From Verrucomicrobia bacterium UBA1200 (GTDB taxonomy: Bacteria; Verrucomicrobiota; Kiritimatiellia; RFP12; UBA1067), in assembly GCA_002309765.1 (NCBI GenBank), contig DBXY01000054.1:1-10714 (forward strand): a DNA stretch of 10,714 bases, in the 5' to 3' direction. Positions 1 through 6,750 of this stretch are shown here, one piece after another; position 1 is the first letter of the stretch, and every line of letters begins with the position of its first letter. The notes under the pieces are model-generated. The model worked only from the letters and a program-made list of their open reading frames with translations. It had not been told where the DNA came from and made no database searches. Made by a program: the position numbers and the translations under genes.

Positions 1-597
1 CTAGGCACCTACACCTACATCTACCGCGAGTACTCGCCGGTGCTGGGCAGATGGCTGTCGGAGGATCCCATTCTGGAGCAGGGCGACTTCAACCTCTACT
101 CCTACTGCGGCAACGAGCCTGTGGCTAGGTATGATTATTTGGGATTAGAAAAATGGTTCGTTAAGCAGATTTACGCTACCGAAAGCCACGATTTCGGTTG
201 TCCCGAATGGTCAAGTCCAGGATATACCGGTAAAGCAGATTTTGTTTCATACAGAAAGCATTTTAAGGACTATACCTTAAATAACAATATTATTTCATTT
301 CTTAAGTTAAGTGATTCAAAAAGATTCTTAATGGCGAACGATATTATTAGAAAATTAGATATGGATAATTCTATCGATGATTTATGGGCCATGACAACAA
401 GGTTCACAGGTGTTGAATATACAGACTATTCTAAAGACGGAAACGGCGTTTGTGTTCGAAAAGTTAGGTTTAGGATCGATATTGTGGTTCTTGAAAAGAA
501 AAGCCCAGGAAAAAAAGTTGAAGTAATTATTGATAAAAAAGATTCTGAACCTAATGTTTACAGAAGTTCGATTTACAGTCAGGATAAAAATGATTAA
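1..597 (+). CDS. Rhs-repeat protein, C-terminal part (core end plus variable C-terminal domain); 5' end outside window
   Basis: The frame is open from base 1, so only the last 198 residues are seen. Residues 1-49 carry the typical end of the Rhs-associated core: YTYIYREYSPVLGRWLSEDP, then FNLYSYCGNEP, then YDYLGL in place of the usual DPxGL. Rhs proteins form a large beta-cage shell that holds a C-terminal effector, often delivered by type VI or other secretion. Residues 50-198 are a tail of about 150 residues with many Lys, Asp and Ile; I do not recognise its family and see no known nuclease or deaminase motif. Base composition changes sharply near base 130, from GC-rich core to AT-rich tail, as expected when C-terminal domains are swapped by recombination. 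The stop codon overlaps the start of the next gene, a lipoprotein. That the tail is a toxin is inferred from architecture. It could instead be an inert Rhs end. Confidence 0.85.
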   Translation, partial: LGTYTYIYREYSPVLGRWLSEDPILEQGDFNLYSYCGNEPVARYDYLGLEKWFVKQIYATESHDFGCPEWSSPGYTGKADFVSYRKHFKDYTLNNNIISFLKLSDSKRFLMANDIIRKLDMDNSIDDLWAMTTRFTGVEYTDYSKDGNGVCVRKVRFRIDIVVLEKKSPGKKVEVIIDKKDSEPNVYRSSIYSQDKND

Positions 598-949
598 GAA
601 CATTATATGCATATTTCTCTCCATGTTTTGCGCACTTTTATTTTGGGGCTGCGAAACGCACCATCCGTGTTACGATGTGCGGGTGCCGGATATGGAACTC
701 ACTGATGTAACCGTCTTAGATGCTCTATTAGAAATTAACAAAAGAACAAAAAGTGCCGTTGGCGCGGAGACTTACGGCGCGAGTTTTACAGTTATGGCTC
801 TCTCCCCCAAAACAGAAAAGCTTAAAAGAAATTTATCTATCAAAAATATGACGGCGCATGAAGCTTATTGCATGGTTGCAGACACTTATGAATTAAGACA
901 TTACTATAAGCTTGGGCGTTTCGTTTTTGAGGAGAAAAACCATGAATAA
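590..949 (+). CDS. Small predicted lipoprotein overlapping the Rhs gene; candidate immunity protein, STN-like domain
   Basis: This encodes a 119-residue protein. I chose the ATG at 590, which overlaps the Rhs stop by 8 bases and follows an AGGA at 581-584; a frame-open start at 530 would hide the signal peptide inside a longer N-terminus. Residues 1-20 are a hydrophobic signal segment ending FWGC, so Cys21 is a likely lipidation site, although F and W at -3 and -2 are unusual for a lipobox. The body (about residues 33-115) has the pattern 'DVTVLDALLEINKRT ... LSIKNMTAHEAY'. It recalls the short beta-alpha-beta STN domain of secretins and TonB receptors, but this is pattern recognition only. 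Translational coupling and the same AT-rich composition tie it to the Rhs tail. The arrangement suggests an immunity lipoprotein acting in the periplasm. Alternatively it is an unrelated small lipoprotein. Confidence 0.7.
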   Translation: MIKNIICIFLSMFCALLFWGCETHHPCYDVRVPDMELTDVTVLDALLEINKRTKSAVGAETYGASFTVMALSPKTEKLKRNLSIKNMTAHEAYCMVADTYELRHYYKLGRFVFEEKNHE

Positions 950-963
950 CAAAGAGCGGTGTG

Positions 964-1059
964 ATGCCGGCAAAGGTCAAAGACGAGTTCTGGAAAGAGT
1001 ATGACCGTCTGAAAACGGAGCGGGATAAGAAGGCGAAGGGGGTTGAGAATGTCCGTTAA
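964..1059 (+). CDS. Doubtful 31-codon ORF after the lipoprotein gene
   Basis: An ATG (or the in-frame GTG at 961) opens a 31-residue, highly charged frame beginning MPAKVKDEFWKEYDRLK and ending in a TAA. It has an amphipathic helix-like character. A weak AAAGAG at 951-956 could act as a ribosome site. A second, even shorter frame starts at 942 across the lipoprotein stop codon (ATGAATAA) and ends at 1004, so the two overlap out of frame. Composition returns to the GC-richer background here. It may be a real small protein, or a scar of an earlier Rhs tail or immunity gene. I do not recognise it. Confidence 0.25.
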   Translation: MPAKVKDEFWKEYDRLKTERDKKAKGVENVR

Positions 1060-1116
1060 TTCGTTATCGAGGCAAGAATTTTTGCGCCAAAATCAAATTT
1101 TTCCCGCTATGGTGTT

Positions 1117-1152
1117 TTTGCGCTTGCTTTGGTCGGCGGTTTTATGATAAAT
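1117..1152 (+). promoter_or_regulatory. Putative promoter of rpmB
   Basis: TTGCTT at 1124-1129 is followed after 16 bases by GATAAA (1146-1151). An alternative is TTGCGC at 1118-1123 with TATGAT at 1143-1148, spaced 19. The sequence TTTGCGCTTGC (1117-1127) is identical to the one at the -35 of the tRNA-Leu promoter in this window. TTTTTGCGC also occurs 36 bases upstream at 1079-1087. The promoter lies about 30 bases before the rpmB start. Confidence 0.45.
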
Positions 1153-1183
1153 TAACCACCTATTTCAAAGAGGAGAAAGTGTT

Positions 1184-1417
1184 ATGTCCAGAGTTTGTGA
1201 AATTTGTGGCAAGCATCCGTCGGTTGGTAACCGCATCATTCGCCATGGTTTGGCCAAGGCGAAAGGCGGTATCGGTATGCATACCACCGGCATCACCCGC
1301 CGTCGTTTTCTGCCGAACCTGAAGTCTGTCCGCGCCAAGTTGCCGAACGGCACCGTGTGCCGCATGCGGGTTTGCACCGAGTGCATCAAGCACGGTCTGG
1401 TGACGAAGGTTTCGTAA
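1184..1417 (+). CDS. rpmB: Large ribosomal subunit protein bL28, zinc-binding form
   Basis: This encodes a 77-residue protein, the normal length for L28, a structural protein of the 50S subunit. The N-terminus MSRVCEICGK, the central HTTGITRRRFLPN and the end VCTECIKHGLV are characteristic. Cys5/Cys8 and Cys64/Cys67 form the two CxxC pairs of the zinc-containing variant, which zinc-independent paralogues lack. Basic residues dominate, as expected for rRNA binding. A strong ribosome site, AAAGAGGAG (1168-1176), precedes the ATG. The gene is followed after 61 bases by the zinc-ribbon gene, with no terminator between, so the two are probably co-transcribed. L33, often next to L28 in other bacteria, is absent. 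Confidence 0.97.
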   Translation: MSRVCEICGKHPSVGNRIIRHGLAKAKGGIGMHTTGITRRRFLPNLKSVRAKLPNGTVCRMRVCTECIKHGLVTKVS

Positions 1418-1478
1418 CTAGTACCGGATAGAGCGGCGGAGTAACTTAACAAGTCAAACCGATTCGGAGGAGTACTCA

Positions 1479-2000
1479 ATGGAAGATCAGACCGATAATT
1501 TGAACGTTTCTGAAAATGATGGTGTGGTCGTGCAGGAGGCCGTGTTTGTCGGCTCTGAACCGGATGTTGACGTTGAGGACGCGGAGATCCGCCCGACCGA
1601 CATCGTGTTCGACTGCCCGCATTGCGGCCACAACCTGTGCATCGATTTGCGCGGCGCCGGGTTGCAGACCAAATGCGTCGAGTGCGGCGAGTCGGTGTTG
1701 GTCCCGATTCCGGACGGCATGAAGATTGACGATCTGGATCTGTCGCAGGGCGAGTTGCTGACCCAACTGTTTCAGACCCGCCGGATGTTCCAAAAGAGCG
1801 AACAGCGCGCCCAAGAGCTGCTCGAGGAACTGGAGGCCATGCGGATGCGCCGTTCTGAGCTGGAAAAGGCCCAGATGTCGGTGCAGCACCGTAACGCCGA
1901 GATGTTCGGGGTTTGCCAGATTATCGCCAAGCACCAGTCTGAGCTTGGGGTTCTGTTGGGGCGTCTGACCACGCTTCTGTCCGAAAGCCAGCAAGGGTAG
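1479..2000 (+). CDS. Zinc-ribbon and coiled-coil protein of unknown function
   Basis: This encodes a 173-residue cytoplasmic protein with no signal peptide or membrane segment. The start has a strong ribosome site, CGGAGGAG (1466-1473). Residues 1-42 are acidic and probably disordered. Residues 44-78 form a compact zinc ribbon with Cys46-x2-Cys49 and Cys66-x2-Cys69 (FDCPHCG ... KCVECG), similar to MJ0042-type ribbons. Residues 92-140 are rich in Glu, Leu, Arg and Gln in a heptad-like pattern, predicting a coiled coil, and residues 141-170 look like a second helix. The family is not one I can name. Its position behind rpmB and before a shared terminator suggests a link to translation or simply shared expression. 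Zinc-ribbon proteins of this sort can bind nucleic acid or protein partners, but nothing here shows which. Confidence 0.85.
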   Translation: MEDQTDNLNVSENDGVVVQEAVFVGSEPDVDVEDAEIRPTDIVFDCPHCGHNLCIDLRGAGLQTKCVECGESVLVPIPDGMKIDDLDLSQGELLTQLFQTRRMFQKSEQRAQELLEELEAMRMRRSELEKAQMSVQHRNAEMFGVCQIIAKHQSELGVLLGRLTTLLSESQQG

Positions 2001-2033
2001 CCGTTCCGTTTAGGTTCGCTAGCTTGATTTTTT

Positions 2034-2066
2034 AAAGTGACCGGTTCGCGCCGGTCACTTTTTTTT
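2034..2066 (+). terminator. Rho-independent terminator of the rpmB unit
   Basis: A perfect 11-base-pair stem (2034-2044 with 2051-2061) encloses the 6-base loop TTCGCG and runs into eight consecutive T (2059-2066). It lies 34 bases after the zinc-ribbon stop codon and is oriented to end plus-strand transcription. Confidence 0.93.
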
Positions 2067-2084
2067 GTTTTTACATATCCGGGA

Positions 2085-2125
2085 AAAGAAAAACCGTCGG
2101 CAACCGTAAAAACGTTTGCCGACGG
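2085..2125 (-). terminator. Rho-independent terminator of tRNA-Leu
   Basis: The inverted repeat CCGTCGGCAA / TTGCCGACGG (2094-2103 with 2116-2125) continues, after one mismatch, with three more pairs closing on an AAAA loop. On the minus strand the stem is followed by a T-rich tract (complement of 2084-2093). It lies 25 bases beyond the tRNA 3' end. Confidence 0.85.
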
Positions 2126-2150
2126 ACGAAAGGAAAAAACCGAAAGAAGA

Positions 2151-2235
2151 TGGTGCTCGGGGGGGGACTCGAACCCCCACGGATCTCTCCATATGCACCT
2201 CAAGCATACGTGTATGCCTATTTCACCACCCGAGC
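2151..2235 (-). tRNA. tRNA-Leu, anticodon GAG
   Basis: Read on the minus strand, this 85-base gene folds as a class II tRNA. The acceptor stem GCTCGGG pairs with CCCGAGC, followed by discriminator A and an encoded CCA. The D arm is GTG/CAC with the conserved GG in its loop. The anticodon arm is TATGC-TTGAGGT-GCATA, giving GAG at 2199-2201. The long variable arm has a GGA/TCC stem, and the T arm is GGGGG-TTCGAGT-CCCCC. The long variable arm and the GAG anticodon identify it as leucine, reading CUC and CUU codons. The gene has its own promoter and terminator. Confidence 0.96.
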
Positions 2236-2252
2236 GGTTGAAAAACGTGTAA

Positions 2253-2281
2253 AGATTACCATTTTGCGGTTGTGAACGCAA
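2253..2281 (-). promoter_or_regulatory. Promoter of tRNA-Leu
   Basis: On the minus strand, TTGCGT (2276-2281) and TAATCT (2253-2258) are separated by exactly 17 bases. The predicted transcript would start about 10 bases before the mature 5' end at 2235. The -35 is embedded in TTTGCGCTTGC, shared with the rpmB promoter region. Confidence 0.7.
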
Positions 2282-2320
2282 GCGCAAACTGAAAAAATTT
2301 TTCAATCTTGGGAAACCTGC

Positions 2321-2351
2321 AAAAACGCCCGGGTTTATGGCCCGGGCGTTT
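2321..2351 (-). terminator. Rho-independent terminator of the LamG/PKD protein gene
   Basis: A perfect 11-base-pair GC-rich stem (2323-2333 with 2341-2351) encloses a 7-base loop. On the minus strand it is followed by a run of five T (complement of 2321-2325). It lies 45 bases beyond the stop codon. A second perfect hairpin without a T run (GGCGCG-CTTTA-CGCGCC, 2371-2387) sits between the stop codon and this terminator. Confidence 0.85.
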
Positions 2352-2395
2352 ACAGTATTTATTTCGGTGCGGCGCGCTTTACGCGCCTACTGCGG

Positions 2396-5300
2396 TTACC
2401 GGAGTAAGATCAGGGTGCCGCCCACATAGGTCAACTTCACGCCGTTGTTGTCGCGGAACAGCATATAGCCGTGCTCCGTGGTGTCTGCGTCCGCCTTGAA
2501 TTTTACGCTGTCGTCCGGTGCGGTTTCCCATGTCAACACGTACGGGTTGTCGGATTGCGACAGCGCAAACAGGTTTTCGCGGCCGTTGAGATTCAGCGTA
2601 ACGGTTCCGTTATTCTCGAAGGAGAGATAAAAGGTGTTTTTCTCGTTCACGAAGGTCGTGGACCACGCGCCGGTCTTGCTGGAGAGGTCGATCGCCGAGC
2701 CGTCCATCATCATCATGTTCATGCCGTAAGGCGAGAGCGGCGTGTAGGTGCCATAAATTTCGAGGATATGGCCCTCGTCGTTGATGACGCTGGGGAATGT
2801 CGTACGGATGATTAGGTTCTGTACCGTCGAGACCAGGTTTTTGTCGTTCAGACGGAGTGTCGTAGAAAGATCGAGCGTCAGCCCGTCCCTTCCCACAAGA
2901 CCTTTGTCATGGAACCAAGCCGAGACACCTTCCGGAACAACGGTGACAAGCGTACCGTTGCGGATCACCACGCCGTTGTTGACATTCATATCGGGGTCTT
3001 TGCCGTTGAAGGTGATTGTGAGCGTATACCCGCCGAGATCCCAGACCACGCCAGACCGCAATGTGATATCGTTGTTTTGCTCGATATTGGCAAAGTTGAT
3101 CCGAGAATCGGCGGTGAGGGTGAGGTTGTTAAGCTCCGTATTGGCATCACCCGTCGCGGGGTTGTAAGTGTTTTCAATGGTACCGCCGTCAAGTTGCAGG
3201 TGGTACACATTTAAGACACGGCTCCAGAGATCGAATGTCGCCCCGGCCGCGACCTGGATGGTAGTGTACCTGACACCGAAATGGTAATACACTGTCACGC
3301 CGGGCCGCATGGTGCCTTCCGCCACGTAGGTTCCGCCGTCATAAGTCTGGTCGTTGCGGTAGGACGTGAAAACGCCCGCACCCTCTTTAACCAGGCGAAT
3401 GTGATCGTTAACGAAGACGCTCCGGTTATCCAGGAACTCGCCCTCGGGCACAATGACGTGCAGCTCGCTCGGCGGGATGTCGGTGCCGTGCAGCATTTGC
3501 GGTGCAGTGAATGTCGCAGTTCCCTCCGCGCCGGTGACGGAGAATCCGCATATCGTGAGATTGCGGCCGTTCAAATCGACCGTTGAGCCGTCGAGCAGCA
3601 CTACCGTGCCAAGACCGCTCCAGTCGCAGTCTGCGGTCAACGTCGCGTCGCCCACCAGGCACTCCTTGCAGACAAGCGTCGTTCCCGCGGGTACCGAGAT
3701 ATTGACGTAACCGTCCAGATAAACCGTTGTCGCCTCGGTCGGCGCGGCGCTGATTGCCTGGTTGGCGATATTGGTGGAGACCCAGTTGTCGGGGTTGGTC
3801 AGTGCGCCGTCACCAACAGTGCCGCGCCAGTGCGCGATGATCGGAATGTTGGGATTGAGCACATAAAGCAGTTTCTTGCCGGACTCGTCAACTACCGCCG
3901 CGCCGCCGACAGCGCTCGCGGTTCCGTTCACGGTGATACCGTCCGTCGTTTCCATCAATGTGTCGCCATCGGCTTTGCCGCCAACCTCGACTTGGAAAAA
4001 GATTCCGCCGTTTTGCGCGATGGTGAGTGTGGCCGGATGCGGCGTCGCGTCGGAGCTTACCTCGACGGTCACCCCGGCGGGGATGATCGCGTTATGGCCG
4101 TCAATCCAGCTAATTTCCCACGTGCCGTCGAAAGCGTTGCCGGAGTCGTCGCAGTATTTCCATGCCGCGTCATCCCAGTTGCCATCACCGCTGCCGCTCC
4201 ACACCAGATTGTTGGACGGTTGGATCAGCGTGAGGGTGCAGACCGCCGCCTCGCTGGCGTGACCGTTCTGGGAATAGGTGCGGGCGGTGACCGTATAGTT
4301 GCCCGGTTCGCCGTAGGTATGGGAGAAGACATGGGTGCCGGGTGCCGAGAACCCGGTCGTGGTTTCGGAGGAACCGTCGCCGTAATCAATCGAGTAGGCC
4401 ACGTACTCTCCTTCCTCCTGGGTAGCGGCAATGGTGAAGTTAACCGTGTCCAATTGGATGCGGGCCTGATTATCGGCGGCGTCATGCGCGAGGGTGGCGG
4501 TCGGCGGCAACGCTTCAACCTTGTATCCGGCGCCGCCGAGCGCGGCGATTTCGTCGCCGGTGAGCGGGGCATCGTATGCCGCAAGCCGGGTGACCGTGGC
4601 GCCGAGACCCTCGAAGAAGGTCATGGTGGCGGTAGGCTTGGCGGCGGTGTTGGCGTTAGCCGGGAAAAGCTGCCCCCACGGGCGGCCGTCCACATAGTAG
4701 TGCACCCGTCCGTTCGCCGCCCAGGTAACGGCCACCCGGTGCGCTTCGGCGCGGTCGAGTGCGTTCTCAGACCAGTAGCCCCAAGTGCTGGAAGTGGTGC
4801 TATTGACGAGAGAGGCGGGATCCGTGGTGGTGGTGAAACTGCCGGAATAGGTGCTGCCGGTACCGTAGATGCCGGAGGCGACGCCGTTTTCGTTTTTCGC
4901 CAATACGCCGCCCTCCGTTTGAGAGGTGGGGAGTGTGAGGTCGGCCACCCAAGTTGCGGAGGCCGGGGCGGCAGAGCGGGACCAGGCCAATCCGCCGGCT
5001 TCGCCAACGGTCAACGGCGCCCCGATTATGTTTGCCCAACCGTTTTCGCCGTTCTCCCTCCATACCCCGACCGGGGCAATGGTGGGCACGAAGGATTCGT
5101 CCTCGCGCTGGGCGAGCGGGCGCGAATGCAGCTCGGTGATTTCCGCCTGGGTCAAAACGCGGTCGTAAATCGCCGCGTAGGAGATGTCGGTGTCGTAATC
5201 CTCGCCGTCCTCATCGCCCAGCAGCAGGAAGTAGCCGCCCCTGTCGGGTCGCATGTGGCCATCGGGACGGGAATCCAGCAGCACACCGTTCACATAGACG

Positions 5301-6502
5301 GCTTTGGTGTCCTGATTTTCTTTATTGTAAGAGAACACCACGCGCGCCCATTCTTCGAAGTCCACGCCCATCGGGACGGTCGCGCCGCCGGCGGTACGGA
5401 TGTTAAGCTTGCCGCTCTCGTATTTGATGAAAATCCGGCCGTCGCCGGTTCTGGTCGTTTTGAAGAGTCCGTGCCAGGACCTCCGCGCGTTCTCGTTATT
5501 CGGCACGCGCACATCCATTACCATTGTGTAGCTATGATCCATTGTCAAACCATGGTAGCAGATCAGGTCATTGTTCTGTCCCGCGCGGATGTAGCCGTCG
5601 CCGGGGAGAACGCCATCGTTTCCCTCCGCGAAATTCGCGCCGCCGGTAAGCGTGTGCTTGACGAGGTCCTGCCCCACGGTTGCCTTGAGCGGGTTGTTTG
5701 TCGGGAAAGTCCATTCGCCTGTCAAACCCGCCTTGGAGTAGTGGGGAAGTTTGCCCTCGTAGACCGAAGCCTCGTCGTACAGCTCCACGTAGTCGATGTA
5801 CATCAGCTCATCTTCGCCGTTTTCATCCGCGCAGAGCAGGAAGTGGTCGTAGTTGAAGTAGGATTTGCCATTGGCGTTATTGGCGTAAACGGCCTCGGTC
5901 GTCTCATTGAGAAACAGATCCCAGCGCATATCGCCGGCGGAGAAGGTGATGGTGTGCCACTGGCTGTTGGCGATTTCCTTCGAGTAGTTGCCGGAACCGT
6001 TACGGAAGAAGGTGCCGCCGCCTATCTTGTTGTCCGAATTGCGGATGAACAGTTTTCCGTCGCCGGTGTTGTCGGGGTAATTGACGAAACACCGGTACTT
6101 CTTGGAGGACGCCGCCGGGGTCCAGAAACGGATTTTTAAGGTGAAGCAGTGGTTTCGGATGGAACTGGGAATCGGGAGCCGGACATGCGAGGACTTCGGA
6201 ATCGCCAGCGCGTAGTTTCCTCCGCCGAGCATATTTGCCGCGGTTTTGGCCTCCGCGTCACTCCCGCCGTAATCCGGGCTGACCACATACATCTCGCCGA
6301 TGGTGCCGTCCCTGATGATGTCCGAGCCGGAACCTACATGGAAACACGCCAGGCCGTCCTCGCCGACCGTCGCCTTAAGCACGGCGTCGGATGTCGGATT
6401 CGCCGGATCGTAGTTGTTGAAATCCCATTTCGCGACCAGACCGGCGTGTGTCAATCCTCCGGCAAGCGCGACCGCCGCGCAAAAACATCCTAATTTTCTC
6501 AT
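2396..6502 (-). CDS. Large secreted protein with LamG-like, PKD and autotransporter-type beta-helix repeats
   Basis: This encodes a 1368-residue exported protein. I place the start at 6502, where MRKLGCFCAAVALAGGLTHA forms a signal peptide (residues 1-20) and AAGGAG lies 8 bases upstream. The frame stays open to 6628, but that start lies inside the promoter. In order, there are two LamG/jelly-roll-like domains (about 21-250 and 258-460), a more divergent third (about 478-658), and a PKD domain (about 666-760, with SIDYGDGSSETT and HTYGEPGNYTV). A beta-rich region follows to the end, with two W-x-G-x-x-GDG motifs (about 767 and 892) and a passenger-repeat-like segment near 1041-1065 (GAGVFTSY ... 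YDGGTYVAEGTM). LamG and PKD folds usually bind carbohydrate or protein. No catalytic domain, C-terminal beta-barrel, sorting tail or membrane anchor is visible, so the route out of the cell and the ligand are unknown. An adhesin or polysaccharide-binding role is an inference. Confidence 0.85.
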   Translation of the reverse strand: MRKLGCFCAAVALAGGLTHAGLVAKWDFNNYDPANPTSDAVLKATVGEDGLACFHVGSGSDIIRDGTIGEMYVVSPDYGGSDAEAKTAANMLGGGNYALAIPKSSHVRLPIPSSIRNHCFTLKIRFWTPAASSKKYRCFVNYPDNTGDGKLFIRNSDNKIGGGTFFRNGSGNYSKEIANSQWHTITFSAGDMRWDLFLNETTEAVYANNANGKSYFNYDHFLLCADENGEDELMYIDYVELYDEASVYEGKLPHYSKAGLTGEWTFPTNNPLKATVGQDLVKHTLTGGANFAEGNDGVLPGDGYIRAGQNNDLICYHGLTMDHSYTMVMDVRVPNNENARRSWHGLFKTTRTGDGRIFIKYESGKLNIRTAGGATVPMGVDFEEWARVVFSYNKENQDTKAVYVNGVLLDSRPDGHMRPDRGGYFLLLGDEDGEDYDTDISYAAIYDRVLTQAEITELHSRPLAQREDESFVPTIAPVGVWRENGENGWANIIGAPLTVGEAGGLAWSRSAAPASATWVADLTLPTSQTEGGVLAKNENGVASGIYGTGSTYSGSFTTTTDPASLVNSTTSSTWGYWSENALDRAEAHRVAVTWAANGRVHYYVDGRPWGQLFPANANTAAKPTATMTFFEGLGATVTRLAAYDAPLTGDEIAALGGAGYKVEALPPTATLAHDAADNQARIQLDTVNFTIAATQEEGEYVAYSIDYGDGSSETTTGFSAPGTHVFSHTYGEPGNYTVTARTYSQNGHASEAAVCTLTLIQPSNNLVWSGSGDGNWDDAAWKYCDDSGNAFDGTWEISWIDGHNAIIPAGVTVEVSSDATPHPATLTIAQNGGIFFQVEVGGKADGDTLMETTDGITVNGTASAVGGAAVVDESGKKLLYVLNPNIPIIAHWRGTVGDGALTNPDNWVSTNIANQAISAAPTEATTVYLDGYVNISVPAGTTLVCKECLVGDATLTADCDWSGLGTVVLLDGSTVDLNGRNLTICGFSVTGAEGTATFTAPQMLHGTDIPPSELHVIVPEGEFLDNRSVFVNDHIRLVKEGAGVFTSYRNDQTYDGGTYVAEGTMRPGVTVYYHFGVRYTTIQVAAGATFDLWSRVLNVYHLQLDGGTIENTYNPATGDANTELNNLTLTADSRINFANIEQNNDITLRSGVVWDLGGYTLTITFNGKDPDMNVNNGVVIRNGTLVTVVPEGVSAWFHDKGLVGRDGLTLDLSTTLRLNDKNLVSTVQNLIIRTTFPSVINDEGHILEIYGTYTPLSPYGMNMMMMDGSAIDLSSKTGAWSTTFVNEKNTFYLSFENNGTVTLNLNGRENLFALSQSDNPYVLTWETAPDDSVKFKADADTTEHGYMLFRDNNGVKLTYVGGTLILLR

Positions 6503-6599
6503 ACGTTCCACTCCTTGCAAGGCATTAATAAAGGCACTCCCGTTCTTGTATGGGGACATGGGACAACCGCCTAACCCCCATTTACAATATCCGCAAATT

Positions 6600-6628
6600 A
6601 ATTTAACATTATTCCGGTTCGAAGTCAA
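6600..6628 (-). promoter_or_regulatory. Promoter of the LamG/PKD protein gene
   Basis: On the minus strand, TTGACT (6623-6628) and TAAATT (6600-6605) are separated by 17 bases. This predicts a leader of about 90 bases. That leader contains a possible long-loop hairpin, ATGGGG/CCCCAT (6550-6555 with 6576-6581). The promoter overlaps the earliest in-frame ATG, which supports the downstream start at 6502. Confidence 0.7.
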
Positions 6629-6721
6629 TTACGAAAGACATATAATATAAGGAAAACTCGCGGCAAGAATGACCGCACGCGAGGCTCAAACCAAAGCACA
6701 AAATTTTTTGAAAATTACGGA

Positions 6722-6750
6722 TTGCAATTTCCCGCCGCTTTTATTACTCT
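6722..6750 (+). promoter_or_regulatory. Promoter of asd
   Basis: TTGCAA (6722-6727) and TACTCT (6745-6750) are separated by 17 bases. The predicted leader is about 64 bases and is partly GC-rich with runs of G and C (6770-6800) that may pair. The element coincides with an upstream in-frame TTG, which argues against translation from there. Confidence 0.6.

Noticed and set aside
3830..6139. A 769-codon open frame on the plus strand
   Set aside because: It lies wholly antisense to the LamG/PKD protein gene. Its Arg/Gly/Val-rich translation has no recognisable domain. It is the product of GC-rich codon bias in the real gene.
6503..6628. N-terminal extension of the LamG/PKD protein from an ATG at 6628
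   Set aside because: The extra 42 residues would precede a complete signal peptide, and the ATG overlaps the -35 of a good promoter. The start at 6502 has a clear ribosome site.
6657..6683. Inverted repeat CTCGCG/CGCGAG with a short T run on the minus strand
   Set aside because: There is no minus-strand gene upstream for it to terminate, the stem is short and the T run is only four bases. An operator role is possible but unsupported.
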